The notes: a model not told the origin generated them from the letters alone. Counted from the stretch's first letter, positions 11,067 through 19,192 are shown. The stretch: DNA of 64,000 nucleotides from CAIKMD01 sp035552195 (GCA_035552195.1 DASZLU010000158.1:1-64000), one strand, 5' to 3'. A program made the numbers and translations.

Positions 11067-12335
11067 ATGGCAGTACGCACATCGTTGTTTGGTGCATTGG
11101 CCGGCGCCGCCGTGGTCATGCTGGGTTCTTCGGCGCCGTCTTTGGCCGATCCACCGGCCGGCGCACCCGCATGGGGCACCAGCGACCCGGTTCTGGCAGT
11201 GGTCGGCGACACGTCGTGTCAGACCGGTACCCCGCCGGCGGTTGGAGGATCTTTCAAGGCGTCTGATTACTGCGCCGGCGGCGTCGGCGCGGGCGGCACC
11301 ACCGTAATTCCAACATTGCGCTGGCGGACGCAGAGCGCGACAGCGGCGCAGATCGAAGCCATGCAACCCGACCTCGTTGCACTGCTTGGCGATGAGCAGT
11401 ACCAGGTAGGCCGTTACGAAGACTTCATGGCGTCTTTCGATCACACCTACGGCGCGTTCAAATACCTGCATCGGCCGTCGCCCGGTAACCACGAATTCTA
11501 TACCGCGAAAAGTGGCCAATTCGGCGTCAAGGGCTACGGGTATTTCGATTATTACAACGGCTATCAGATCGATCCGACGACCGGCGCTCCGAAGACGGCG
11601 GCGGTCGACTCCGGCGATCATGCGGCGTCGCCGGGGACGGTCACCCAGAATATTCCCCTCTCGGATGGGCAGGCGGGACATTTCGATGCTGTGAGCGGCG
11701 GCGAGGGCTGGTATTCGTACAATCTCGGCAAGTGGCACATCATTTCGCTCAACATCGAATGCAATGTTGAGGACGGCGGCTGCGATCCGAATGGCGCATG
11801 GTTCGCAGCGGAAACCGCGTGGCTTGCCCAGGATCTGACCGAGAACACAGCGCCCTGCACGGTCGCGTACTGGCATCAACCGACTTTCTCTGCCGGCAAC
11901 GCGGCCGTCGGCACGAGCCGATTCACGACGGCGGAAGGTACGGCGGCGGATGATTGGTGGAAGCTGCTTTATCAGCATGGCGCCGATCTCGTCCTGAACG
12001 GACACGATCATCTCTATGCCCGTTACAAGCAGGTGGATCCCAACGGCGTTGCCAACAAGAACGGCATCCGCGAGTTCATCGTCGGCACCGGCGGCGAAGC
12101 GCTCGATACGGTCACGCAGAACAACAACAGCCAGAACATCGAAAAAGCCTCGGCTGGTTTCTACGGCGTCATGAAGCTGACCCTTCATCCCGGCAGCTAC
12201 GATTGGGATTACGAATCGGTCCTCGACGCCAACGGCAACTCGGCGAGCAAGGCCAACGGGGATGCGACAAACTTCAGCGATGTCGGTACGGCCGCTTGCC
12301 ACCGGGGCAGCCTGAACCAGAACTCGCAATTCTAA
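11067..12335 (+). CDS. Secreted metallophosphoesterase (purple-acid-phosphatase-like)
   Basis: 422 residues. A signal peptide occupies residues 1-27 (cleavage after SLA-D) and SD GGGAGG precedes the ATG. Calcineurin-like motifs appear in order: VVGDTSC, LLGDEQY, PGNHEF, YWHQP, NGHDHLYAR, giving the two-metal site. It probably hydrolyses phosphomonoesters or diesters in the periplasm or medium; the substrate is unknown. It is followed by a strong intrinsic terminator. The 86-bp upstream region has only a weak Pho-box-like pair of heptads. Confidence 0.85.
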   Translation: MAVRTSLFGALAGAAVVMLGSSAPSLADPPAGAPAWGTSDPVLAVVGDTSCQTGTPPAVGGSFKASDYCAGGVGAGGTTVIPTLRWRTQSATAAQIEAMQPDLVALLGDEQYQVGRYEDFMASFDHTYGAFKYLHRPSPGNHEFYTAKSGQFGVKGYGYFDYYNGYQIDPTTGAPKTAAVDSGDHAASPGTVTQNIPLSDGQAGHFDAVSGGEGWYSYNLGKWHIISLNIECNVEDGGCDPNGAWFAAETAWLAQDLTENTAPCTVAYWHQPTFSAGNAAVGTSRFTTAEGTAADDWWKLLYQHGADLVLNGHDHLYARYKQVDPNGVANKNGIREFIVGTGGEALDTVTQNNNSQNIEKASAGFYGVMKLTLHPGSYDWDYESVLDANGNSASKANGDATNFSDVGTAACHRGSLNQNSQF

Positions 12336-12352
12336 AAAGTCCAAATTATGAG

Positions 12353-12384
12353 AAGGGGCGGGCGGCTGCTCGCCCCTTTTTCTT
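12353..12384 (+). terminator. Intrinsic terminator after metallophosphoesterase
   Basis: Perfect 8-bp stem AAGGGGCG / CGCCCCTT with a 10-base loop, then TTTCTTT. It lies 17 bp after the phosphoesterase stop and before the convergent hydrolase gene. Confidence 0.85.
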
Positions 12385-12429
12385 TGGGCGAACGAGAAGC
12401 AGCGACCGGAAGCTAAGGTGCCAGACGGA

Positions 12430-13068
12430 TCAGCGGAGTTGCGTGAGGGTTTCGGGCAGCGGCGCGAGATCGAAGCGGCCGCGTTTCAGATCGTGACCCG
12501 CGCCGTCGATTGCGATTAGTCTCGTCGTTGCGGGAATCGCTTCGCGCGCGGCATCGATCTCCGCGATCGTGCCGAAACCGTCTTTCGTTCCCGAAACGAA
12601 CAGCGCCGGCGCCCGCAGTTGCGCGAAATGCTGTGTGCGCATTTGCGCCGGCTTGTTCGGCGGATGGAGCGGATAGGAGAGGAGCAAGAGCGCTGCCGCG
12701 ATGTCCGGCATCTCGGCGGCGAGCATACTCGCTTGCCGTCCGCCGTAAGAATGGCCACCGAGGTAAATCTTGTCCGACACGCGTTCGCGTAACGCCGCGA
12801 CCGCATCGCCGAGTCCCGCACGATCCGCCGCCGCCGTGGCGGGTGAGGGCGGGCCCTTCGGACGCTTGCGGCGAAACGCAAGATCGCAGCGCAGCACGAT
12901 GAACCCGCTCGCGCAGAATTGCGCCGCGACCGCGACCAACAAGGGCGCGGTGCAATCGCTGCCTGCGCCATGCGTCAGGACCAGGCCGGCGCCGCTTGCC
13001 TTTTCCGGCTCGTGCAGAAAGCCGCGAAGCGCCGCGGTATCGATCGCGGTGACGCGCCCTTCGCTCAC
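12430..13068 (-). CDS. Alpha/beta hydrolase, TEX30/KANL3-like family
   Basis: 212 residues. Motifs: LTHGAGSD near the N-terminus (oxyanion region), GGHSYGG nucleophile elbow, FVSGTKDGFG (acid) and DGAGHDL (His). The domain matches the bacterial KANL3/TEX30-like hydrolases, whose substrates are mostly undefined. It lies 9 bp downstream of the dienelactone-hydrolase-family gene on the same strand, so the two are probably co-transcribed. Confidence 0.8.
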   Translation of the reverse strand: MSEGRVTAIDTAALRGFLHEPEKASGAGLVLTHGAGSDCTAPLLVAVAAQFCASGFIVLRCDLAFRRKRPKGPPSPATAAADRAGLGDAVAALRERVSDKIYLGGHSYGGRQASMLAAEMPDIAAALLLLSYPLHPPNKPAQMRTQHFAQLRAPALFVSGTKDGFGTIAEIDAAREAIPATTRLIAIDGAGHDLKRGRFDLAPLPETLTQLR

Positions 13069-13077
13069 GCTGCTGTC

Positions 13078-13794
13078 TTACGGCTTGCCGAAAACCTCGA
13101 ACCAATGCGTGCGCATCGAATCCCAGGAACGCGCATCGGCGCTGGCGTTGTAGGCGAGGGCAGGCATGCGGCCGCCGGCCTCGGGATTGGTGAAAGCGTG
13201 TTTCGTGCCGCCATAGGTGATGACCTGCCAATCGACGCCGGCTTTGGTCATCTCGGCCTCGAACGCGGCCACTTGCTCGGGCGGCACCAGCGGATCTTCG
13301 GCGCCGGTGCAGACGAGAATCTTGCCGGTGATGTTCTTCGCCTCGTCCGGATTGTGGGTCGACAAGATACCGTGAAAGCTGACGACCCCGGCGAGCGGCG
13401 TGCCCGTGCGCGCGAGCTCGAGAACGCAGAGCCCGCCGAAGCAATAGCCCATCGCGCCAATGCGCTTGGGATCGACGTTCGGCCGCGCGGCGAGCGCGTC
13501 GTAACCGGCGCGCACATGCTGGCGGAGCTTGTCGTTATTCTCACGCAGCGCGCCCATCAAGTTCATCGAATCCTCGGGCTTCTGCGCGATGCGGCCGCCG
13601 CCGTACATATCGATGGCGAGGGCGACATAGCCGAGTTCGGCGATCATGCGGGCGCGGCGTTTCGGATGGTCGTTGAGGCCCGGCGCCTCATGGACGATCA
13701 CGACACCCGGGCGGCGCCCGCTCGCTTCGGGATCGGCGAGATAGGCTTGGAAGGTCGTGTCGCCGGCGGAATAGTTCAGGGTCTCGATCTTCAT
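13078..13794 (-). CDS. Dienelactone hydrolase family protein
   Basis: 238 residues from the ATG at 13794 (MKIETLNYSAGDTTFQAYLADP); a longer frame would run into the irr promoter region. The catalytic triad of the family is visible: Cys in GYCFGG, Asp in GAEDPLVPP and His in KHAFTNP. Classical members open dienelactones in chlorocatechol breakdown, but genomic homologues without a ring-cleavage cluster act on other esters or lactones. The downstream hydrolase partner and absence of a catechol pathway argue against a classical role. Confidence 0.85.
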   Translation of the reverse strand: MKIETLNYSAGDTTFQAYLADPEASGRRPGVVIVHEAPGLNDHPKRRARMIAELGYVALAIDMYGGGRIAQKPEDSMNLMGALRENNDKLRQHVRAGYDALAARPNVDPKRIGAMGYCFGGLCVLELARTGTPLAGVVSFHGILSTHNPDEAKNITGKILVCTGAEDPLVPPEQVAAFEAEMTKAGVDWQVITYGGTKHAFTNPEAGGRMPALAYNASADARSWDSMRTHWFEVFGKP

Positions 13795-13879
13795 GGGGCG
13801 CCTCGCGTCGCTGCTGGTCCGTGCTAGCCAGTCCCGTGCCGGGCCAATCCCGTGCGGGATAGGGGGCTTATAAGCGCGC

Positions 13880-13908
13880 TTGGCCCCGGGCGGCAATTCC
13901 GCTAAATT
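13880..13908 (+). promoter_or_regulatory. Predicted irr promoter
   Basis: TTGGCC (13880-13885), 17-base spacer, TAAATT (13903-13908). The -10 overlaps the first bases of the palindrome at 13907-13923. Spacing and operator overlap are the same as in the rubrerythrin promoter, which is the main support. Confidence 0.45.
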
Positions 13909-13923
13909 TAGATCGCCTCTAAA
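13907..13923 (+). promoter_or_regulatory. Degenerate Irr box upstream of irr
   Basis: TTTAGA-N5-TCTAAA inverted repeat, 17 bp overall, matching the length and outer six bases on each side of the alphaproteobacterial Irr (ICE) consensus TTTAGAA-N3-TTCTAAA, but with the innermost pair mismatched. It lies 31 bp upstream of the irr ATG, consistent with autoregulation. Confidence 0.6.
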
Positions 13924-13954
13924 CTAGGGGCGCCGGCATTCCCATATTGGTGTC

Positions 13955-14371
13955 ATGAGCACTCACCGTCCGTTCGCCAATGCTCTCGAATTGCTGCGCG
14001 CCGCCAAGCTGCGGCCGACGCGGCAACGCTTGGCCCTGGCCAAGCTGCTGTTCGAGAAAGGCGACCGCCATGTCACCGCCGAGCAACTCCATGACGAGGC
14101 CGTCGCCACGTCGATCCCGGTGTCGCTCGCGACGATTTACAACACACTGCATCAATTCGTCGGCGCGCGGCTCCTGCGCGAGGTGGTGGTCAATCCCGGC
14201 CGGTCGTATTTCGATACGAACATTGCCGATCACCACCATTTCTTCTTCGAAGAGACCGGCAAGCTGATGGACATCCCGAGCGACAAGATCGAGGTGACCA
14301 ATCTGCCACAGCCGCCGCACGGCGCGATCCGCCGCGTCGATGTGGTGATCCGCGTGGCGCCGAAGGCCTGA
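13955..14371 (+). CDS. irr: Iron response regulator Irr (Fur superfamily)
   Basis: 138 residues. Irr is the heme/iron-status regulator of alphaproteobacteria, active under iron limitation and antagonised by heme. Fur-family winged helix: LRPTRQRLALAKLLFEKGDRHVTAEQLHDEA, then SLATIYNTLHQFVGARLLREV. The Irr hallmark HHH stretch (ADHHHFFFEETGKL), implicated in heme binding, is present. The N-terminal heme regulatory motif (GCPW type) of Bradyrhizobium Irr is absent, as in many relatives. There are no cysteines for a structural zinc site. Irr-box palindromes precede both this gene and the adjacent rubrerythrin gene. Confidence 0.93.
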   Translation: MSTHRPFANALELLRAAKLRPTRQRLALAKLLFEKGDRHVTAEQLHDEAVATSIPVSLATIYNTLHQFVGARLLREVVVNPGRSYFDTNIADHHHFFFEETGKLMDIPSDKIEVTNLPQPPHGAIRRVDVVIRVAPKA

Positions 14372-14384
14372 ACGAGGCTAAGCG

Positions 14385-14413
14385 TTGACAGCCCTGGGGG
14401 CCAAGGTTAAATT
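14385..14413 (+). promoter_or_regulatory. Rubrerythrin promoter
   Basis: Consensus -35 TTGACA (14385-14390), 17-base spacer, -10 TAAATT (14408-14413). The -10 overlaps the Irr box, so bound Irr would block RNA polymerase. AAGGAGGAGG follows 10 bp before the ATG, predicting strong translation. Confidence 0.75.
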
Positions 14414-14427
14414 AGAACTATTCTAAT
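14411..14427 (+). promoter_or_regulatory. Perfect Irr box (ICE) at rubrerythrin promoter
   Basis: ATTAGAA-CTA-TTCTAAT: perfect 7-3-7 inverted repeat matching the Irr/ICE core TTAGAA-N3-TTCTAA. It overlaps the -10 and the expected transcription start, 40 bp downstream of the irr stop, which points to repression by Irr when iron is scarce. Confidence 0.85.
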
Positions 14428-14460
14428 CTATCGTAACGACTGAAGGAGGAGGAAGACAAT

Positions 14461-14883
14461 ATGGCCAAGCTACAAGGCAGCAAAACGGAAGCGAATCTGA
14501 AAGAGGCTTTCGCGGGCGAGAGCCAGGCGAACCGCCGCTACCTCTATTTCGCACAAAAGGCCGATGTCGAAGGCTACAACGACGTCTCGGCGGTTTTCCG
14601 CTCGACCGCGGAAGGCGAGACCGGCCACGCCCATGGCCATCTCGAATATCTGCAGGAAGTCGGCGATCCGGCGACCGGCAAGCCGATCGGCGATACCGCG
14701 AAGAACCTCGTCTCCGCCGTCGCCGGCGAGACGCACGAATACACCGACATGTATCCCGGCATGGCGAAGACCGCCCGCCAGGAAGGCTTCGACGAGATCG
14801 CCGACTGGTTCGAGACGCTCGCCAAGGCCGAGAAGTCGCATGCCGGCCGCTTCCAGAAAGCGCTCGACGGGCTCGGCAAGTAA
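14461..14883 (+). CDS. Rubrerythrin-family di-iron protein without rubredoxin domain
   Basis: 140 residues. Four-helix-bundle ferritin-like protein; rubrerythrins reduce hydrogen peroxide at a di-iron site. Metal ligand motifs: EAFAGESQANRRY, EGETGHAHGH, AGETHEYTDMYPGM and AKAEKSHAGRF. Classical rubrerythrin (~190 residues) ends in a CxxC...CxxC rubredoxin domain; this one stops at the bundle, so it needs an external electron donor. The Fe-S oxidoreductase gene 75 bp downstream is the obvious candidate. Promoter and operator indicate Irr control. Confidence 0.9.
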   Translation: MAKLQGSKTEANLKEAFAGESQANRRYLYFAQKADVEGYNDVSAVFRSTAEGETGHAHGHLEYLQEVGDPATGKPIGDTAKNLVSAVAGETHEYTDMYPGMAKTARQEGFDEIADWFETLAKAEKSHAGRFQKALDGLGK

Positions 14884-14897
14884 GCCGTCACCCACGC

Positions 14898-14945
14898 GAA
14901 GAGGGCACCGCTCGCGGTGTCCCTCTTCATCTTTTCTATTTTTTG
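14898..14945 (+). terminator. Terminator/attenuator between rubrerythrin and Fe-S protein genes
   Basis: Long stem: GAAGAGGG plus CACCGC pairing with GCGGTG and CCCTCTTC (one bulged T), followed by ATCTTTTCTATTTTTT. It is a good intrinsic terminator located just before the next gene's ribosome site. Read-through would be needed for a single transcript, giving much more rubrerythrin than downstream product. Confidence 0.8.
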
Positions 14946-14958
14946 TACGGAGTAGCGG

Positions 14959-16317
14959 ATGTCCGAGGGCGGTCTCGGCGCGCCGATGCGCCATCCTATT
15001 GCCTGGCAGAATCCCGATTTTTACGACGCCGCGAAGATCGAGGCCGAACTCGCGCGCGTTTTCGATATCTGTCATGGCTGCCGCCGCTGCTTCAATCTGT
15101 GCGACAGCTTCCCACGCCTGTTCGACATGATCGATGAAGGACCCACCGGCGAACTCAACGGCGTGCCGAAAGAGAAATACGCCGAGGTCGTCGAAGCCTG
15201 CACGCTCTGCGACATGTGCTTCATGACCAAGTGCCCGTATGTGCCGCCGCATGAATGGAACGTCGACTTTCCGCATCTGATGCTGCGCCATCGCGCGGCC
15301 CAGGAAAAAGCAGGCAAGATACCTTTTGCCGATCGCGCTCTCGCGGAGACGGATCGCAATGGCAAGCTCGCGCGCCCGATCGCACCGCTGGTCAACTGGG
15401 CCGGCAGTCTCGATAACAAGCTGACGCGGCCGATCATGGAGGCGATTGCCGGCATCGATCGCAACGCCGCGCTGCCGAAATTCCACACGCAAACGTTTGA
15501 GGCGCGCGCTCTGCGCCGCCCGGCGCCGCCGAACGATGCCGCGCCGGCGTTTGGTCGCAAAGCGGTGCTCTATGCGACCTGCTTCGTCAATTACAACAAT
15601 CCGCGCATCGGCGAGGCGGCACGATCGGTGCTGGCTAAGAACGGCGTCGCGACCGAAGTCGCCTATCCCGAATGTTGCGGCATGCCGCAGATGGAACAAG
15701 GCGAGCTGCCGCGCGTCGCCGCCAAGGCGAAGAACGTCGCGCTCGCGCTGAAGCCCTATATCGAGCAGGGCTACGATATCGTCGCGCTGGTTCCGTCTTG
15801 CGCCCTGATGCTGAAATTCGAATGGCCGCTGCTGCTGCCTGGCGATGCGGATGTAAAGCGTCTGTCCGATGCGACGTTCGATCTCACCGAGTATGTCGTC
15901 GATATTGCAAAGAAAGAAGGCCTCGCGCCCGGGCTCAACGCGATCCCCGGCGGGGTCAGCCTGCATCTCGCCTGCCATGCGCGGGCGCAGAATATGGGTG
16001 CGAAAGCAGCGGAGATGCTGCGACTCTTACCCGATGCCGATATCGACGTGATCGAGCGCTGCTCCGGTCACGGCGGCAGCTGGGGCGTGAAGAAAGAGAA
16101 CTTCACCGTCGCCATGAAGGTAGGCCGCCCCGCATCGCGACAGGCGGCGCGCGAGAATAAGGCCGTGCTGTCATCCGAATGCCCGCTGGCGGCGTTACAC
16201 CTGCAGCAGGGCGTCGCCGTGGCCGATCGTGAGTCCGGCGCGAAACTCCCGGCGACGCTTCATCCGATCGAGCTGATGGCCCGCGCCTACGGCCTCTTGG
16301 AAGGAGATCAGCGATGA
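14959..16317 (+). CDS. Heterodisulfide-reductase/GlpC-type (4Fe-4S) oxidoreductase
   Basis: 452 residues. The N-terminal ferredoxin-like domain carries two cluster motifs, CHGCRRCFNLCD and CTLCDMCFMTKCPY (residues ~38-95). Two CCG-type cysteine domains follow: ATCF...YPECCGMPQ...PSCALMLKFEWP and LACHARAQ...ERCSGHGGSWG, the noncanonical cluster or disulfide site of HdrB/GlpC-like proteins. No flavin domain or membrane segment is evident. It overlaps the DUF3501 gene by ATGA and lies after rubrerythrin, suggesting it passes electrons to that protein. The direct reductant is unknown. Confidence 0.85.
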   Translation: MSEGGLGAPMRHPIAWQNPDFYDAAKIEAELARVFDICHGCRRCFNLCDSFPRLFDMIDEGPTGELNGVPKEKYAEVVEACTLCDMCFMTKCPYVPPHEWNVDFPHLMLRHRAAQEKAGKIPFADRALAETDRNGKLARPIAPLVNWAGSLDNKLTRPIMEAIAGIDRNAALPKFHTQTFEARALRRPAPPNDAAPAFGRKAVLYATCFVNYNNPRIGEAARSVLAKNGVATEVAYPECCGMPQMEQGELPRVAAKAKNVALALKPYIEQGYDIVALVPSCALMLKFEWPLLLPGDADVKRLSDATFDLTEYVVDIAKKEGLAPGLNAIPGGVSLHLACHARAQNMGAKAAEMLRLLPDADIDVIERCSGHGGSWGVKKENFTVAMKVGRPASRQAARENKAVLSSECPLAALHLQQGVAVADRESGAKLPATLHPIELMARAYGLLEGDQR

Positions 16318-16916
16318 CGAGTGCAACCAACGCCAAACGCGAGATCAGCCGCGCCGATATCCTCGACCCCGCCGCCTATACGAAAGACCGCCGTGAGTAC
16401 AAAAAACGCGTCACCGAGCTGAAGCGCGACCGCCGCATCGAAGTCGGTCCATTCGTGACGTTCTATTTCGAGAGCTACGACACGATGTGGCATCAGATTC
16501 ACGAGATGCTCTACATCGAGAAGGGCGGCGAGCAGCAGATCACCGACGAGCTCGAAGCCTATAACCCGCTCATCCCGCAAGGCGAAGAGTTGATCGCCAC
16601 GGTGATGATCGAGATCGAAGACCCGATGCGCCGCGCGCGCGTGCTGGCAACGCTCGGCGGTATCGAGGACAAGATGTTCGTCCAGGTCGGCAACGAACGC
16701 GCGATCGGCATTCCCGATCCGACGCGCGAGAACACTTCGGAAGACGGCAAGGCGTCATCGGTGCAGTTTCTCCGCTTCCCCTTTACCGCGGCGCAAGTAA
16801 AGGCGTTTAAGACCGCCGGGGTACAGGTGCTGGTCGGCATCGATCACGAGAATTACGGACACATCGCCGTGATGCCGGAACGCGTCCGAGCCGCACTGGA
16901 AAAAGATTTCGCGTAG
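16314..16916 (+). CDS. DUF3501 family protein
   Basis: 200 residues. Recognisable as DUF3501 (REISRADILDPAAYTKDRREYKKRVTELKRDRRIEVGPFVTFYFESYDTMWHQIHEML). No function is established for the family, which I know as a recurrent neighbour of rubrerythrin and GlpC-like Fe-S genes. There are no cysteines or membrane segments; several His residues (MWHQIHEM) might bind metal. The start overlaps the previous stop (ATGA), with AAGGAGA upstream, so it is tightly coupled to the Fe-S protein. Confidence 0.85.
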   Translation: MTSATNAKREISRADILDPAAYTKDRREYKKRVTELKRDRRIEVGPFVTFYFESYDTMWHQIHEMLYIEKGGEQQITDELEAYNPLIPQGEELIATVMIEIEDPMRRARVLATLGGIEDKMFVQVGNERAIGIPDPTRENTSEDGKASSVQFLRFPFTAAQVKAFKTAGVQVLVGIDHENYGHIAVMPERVRAALEKDFA

Positions 16917-16935
16917 GTGCGGCGCTAAGCCCGCC

Positions 16936-17445
16936 TCACTTCACCACTTCGCCCGGCAACAAGCCCCAGATCTCGTTGCGGGCAAGCCAGCCTTTGACGT
17001 CGCTGGGACCGTTCTGCACGTCAATGCGGCACCAGCTGTCGTTACATTCGAGCAAATGCGCGATGACGCCGGGGTCGAGCTTCGCCACCGGCGCGGCGCC
17101 GCTATCGCCGGATTGCCGCAGGATGTGCTGATTGCCTTGCACGACGACGTTGCGGGCGCCGGTCACCATACGCTGATGCACCCAGCCCTCGGTGCCTTGC
17201 CAATCGCGCACCTGCCGCCATTGATCGAATTCGGCGACGATCTCGAGCGGATAACCTTTGCGGTGATAGACGTATTCGATCGGATAGCGGTTGCCGGGGC
17301 CGGTGCGCAGATTGACGGTATCGGCGCGCAGGCTGACGAAGCGCGGCACCGGTTCGGTCGATTTCTCGGCAGCCTGTGCCACGCTGCCGGATGTGAAAAC
17401 GATTAATCCCGGCAGCAATATCAACGCGACGGCAAAAGACTTCAC
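16936..17445 (-). CDS. Exported SH3-domain protein (bacterial SH3_4 type)
   Basis: 169 residues from the GTG at 17445, chosen because it forms a GTGA overlap with the moeB stop and starts directly with a signal peptide (MKSFAVALILLPGLIVF...AQA). Two SH3-like repeats follow: ADTVNLRTGPGNRYPIEYVYHRKGYPLEIV...GWVHQRM, and QHILRQSG...LECNDSWCRIDV...GWLARNEIWGLLPGE. Such periplasmic SH3 proteins are common in alphaproteobacteria and may bind peptidoglycan; the role is unproven. It is the last gene of the ubiE-to-SH3 run. Confidence 0.85.
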   Translation of the reverse strand: MKSFAVALILLPGLIVFTSGSVAQAAEKSTEPVPRFVSLRADTVNLRTGPGNRYPIEYVYHRKGYPLEIVAEFDQWRQVRDWQGTEGWVHQRMVTGARNVVVQGNQHILRQSGDSGAAPVAKLDPGVIAHLLECNDSWCRIDVQNGPSDVKGWLARNEIWGLLPGEVVK

Positions 17446-18206
17446 GGTTTCGCCCCACACGTCGGACAATCGGGATCGCGCGGCAGCTTGATGCTGTGGA
17501 AGCCGGCGCGCAGCGCGTCATAGACCAGCAGCGTGCCGGAGAGGCTTTCTCCGAGGCCGAGCAATTCTTTCAGCACCTCGGTCGCCTGCAGCGTGCCCAT
17601 GACGCCGGCAATGGCGCCCAAGATGCCCGCGGTTTCGCAACGCGGCACGGCATCGGGCGGCGGCGCCTCGCGGAAGAGGCAGCGATAGCAGGGGTGCGGC
17701 GGCCCGAGATAGGCCTTGAAGGTCGAAAGCTGTCCGTCAAACGGCGACAGCGCCGCGCCGACCAGCGGCTTCTTCAGTCGATAGCACAGATCGTTGAGCA
17801 GATAGCGCGTCGCGAAATTGTCGCTGCCGTCGGCGACGATGTCGTATCGCTTGATGAGATCGGCGGCGTTGCTCTCGTCGAGCCGTAGCGCATGCGCCTC
17901 GATTTTCACTTCGGGATTGATATGGGCCAGCGTTCGCCGCGCGCTTTCGACCTTCGCCTCGCCGATGCTCTCGGTCGCGTGTACGATCTGGCGTTGCAGA
18001 TTGGAGAGATCGACGGTGTCGTTGTCGACGACGCCCAGCGCGCCGACGCCCGCCGCGGCGAGATAGAGCAACAGCGGCGAGCCGAGGCCGCCGGCGCCGA
18101 TCACCAGCACCCGCGATTGCAGCAGCTTCTGCTGACCTTCTTCGCCGACCTCGTCCAGCACCAGATGCCGGGCGTAGCGCTCGAACTGCGCCTCGCTTAA
18201 TTCCAT
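17442..18206 (-). CDS. moeB: MoeB/ThiF-family sulfur-carrier adenylyltransferase
   Basis: 254 residues from the ATG at 18206 (a TTG 21 bases upstream is less likely). An E1-like enzyme that adenylates the C-terminal glycine of MoaD or ThiS. ATP site VIGAGGLGSP (residues ~34-43), NLQRQ, and DGSDNFATRYLLND are present. Zinc-binding CxxC pairs are CYRC and CPTC, and the crossover-loop region CETAGILGAIAGVMGTLQATEVLK is typical. There is no C-terminal rhodanese domain. It sits between cysK and the SH3 gene. MoeB and ThiF roles cannot be separated by sequence alone. Confidence 0.85.
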   Translation of the reverse strand: MELSEAQFERYARHLVLDEVGEEGQQKLLQSRVLVIGAGGLGSPLLLYLAAAGVGALGVVDNDTVDLSNLQRQIVHATESIGEAKVESARRTLAHINPEVKIEAHALRLDESNAADLIKRYDIVADGSDNFATRYLLNDLCYRLKKPLVGAALSPFDGQLSTFKAYLGPPHPCYRCLFREAPPPDAVPRCETAGILGAIAGVMGTLQATEVLKELLGLGESLSGTLLVYDALRAGFHSIKLPRDPDCPTCGAKP

Positions 18207-18235
18207 GTGTGCGACGGCCCCATCCAATGCTTCGA

Positions 18236-19192
18236 TCAGAGCCCGTCGAACAGCGCGGTCGAGAGATAACGCTCGCCGGTATCCGGCAGCACGATGGCGA
18301 CGAGTTTGCCGGCCATGTCGTCGCGCTGGCCGAGCTCGACAGCGGCGGCAAGCGCCGCGCCCGAGGAAATGCCGACCGCCATGCCCTCCAGCCGCGCCAC
18401 TTCGCGCGCCATGCGGAAGGCGCTGTCGTTGGAGATGCGCAGTACTTCGTCGATCAGCTTGGTATCGAGGATCTGCGGGATGAAACCCGCGCCGATGCCC
18501 TGGATCTTGTGCGGTCCCGGGGGGCCGCCCGAGAGCACGGCGCTATCCTCGGGCTCGACCGCGATCATCTTGAGGCCGGGCTTACGCTGCTTCAGCACCG
18601 AGCCGACGCCGGTCAGCGTGCCGCCGGTACCGATACCGCTCACCACCGCATCGATCTTGCCGTCGGTATCGTGCCAGATCTCTTCGGCGGTGGTGGCGCG
18701 ATGGACCTCCGGATTGGCCGGGTTGTTGAATTGCTGCGGCATGAACGCATCGGGAAGGGTCTTCAGCAATTCCTCGGCGCGGTGAATCGCATGGCGCATG
18801 CCTTGCGCCGCCGGGGTCAATTCAAGCTCGGCACCCAGAAGCTTCAGCATCCGCCGCCGCTCCATCGACATGCTGTCGGGCATGACGAGGATGCAGCGAT
18901 AGCCTTTGGCGGCGGCGCAGAACGCGAGGGCAATGCCGGTATTTCCCGAGGTCGGCTCGACGATCACCGTCTTGCCCGGACGAAGCTTGCCCTCTTTCTC
19001 GGCCGCTTCGATCATGGCGACGCCGATCCGGTCCTTGACCGAGCTCAGCGGATTGAAGAATTCGCATTTCGCGACGAGATCGGCCTTGACCTTGTGCGCG
19101 GCCGCGAGGCGTTGCAAGCGCACCAGCGGTGTGGCGCCGATCGTGTCGACGATGCTGTCGTAAATGCGACCGCGGAAACTGCCTTCAGCCAT
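18236..19192 (-). CDS. cysK: Cysteine synthase A
   Basis: 318 residues. PLP-dependent O-acetylserine sulfhydrylase making cysteine from O-acetylserine and sulfide. PLP lysine in NPLSSVKDRIG, substrate loop PTSGNTGIALA, phosphate-binding GIGTGGTLTGVG, and PDTGERYLSTALF at the end. It lies 37 bp after an Rrf2-family regulator gene and 29 bp before moeB. The neighbouring regulator suggests control by cysteine or sulfur status. Confidence 0.95.
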   Translation of the reverse strand: MAEGSFRGRIYDSIVDTIGATPLVRLQRLAAAHKVKADLVAKCEFFNPLSSVKDRIGVAMIEAAEKEGKLRPGKTVIVEPTSGNTGIALAFCAAAKGYRCILVMPDSMSMERRRMLKLLGAELELTPAAQGMRHAIHRAEELLKTLPDAFMPQQFNNPANPEVHRATTAEEIWHDTDGKIDAVVSGIGTGGTLTGVGSVLKQRKPGLKMIAVEPEDSAVLSGGPPGPHKIQGIGAGFIPQILDTKLIDEVLRISNDSAFRMAREVARLEGMAVGISSGAALAAAVELGQRDDMAGKLVAIVLPDTGERYLSTALFDGL

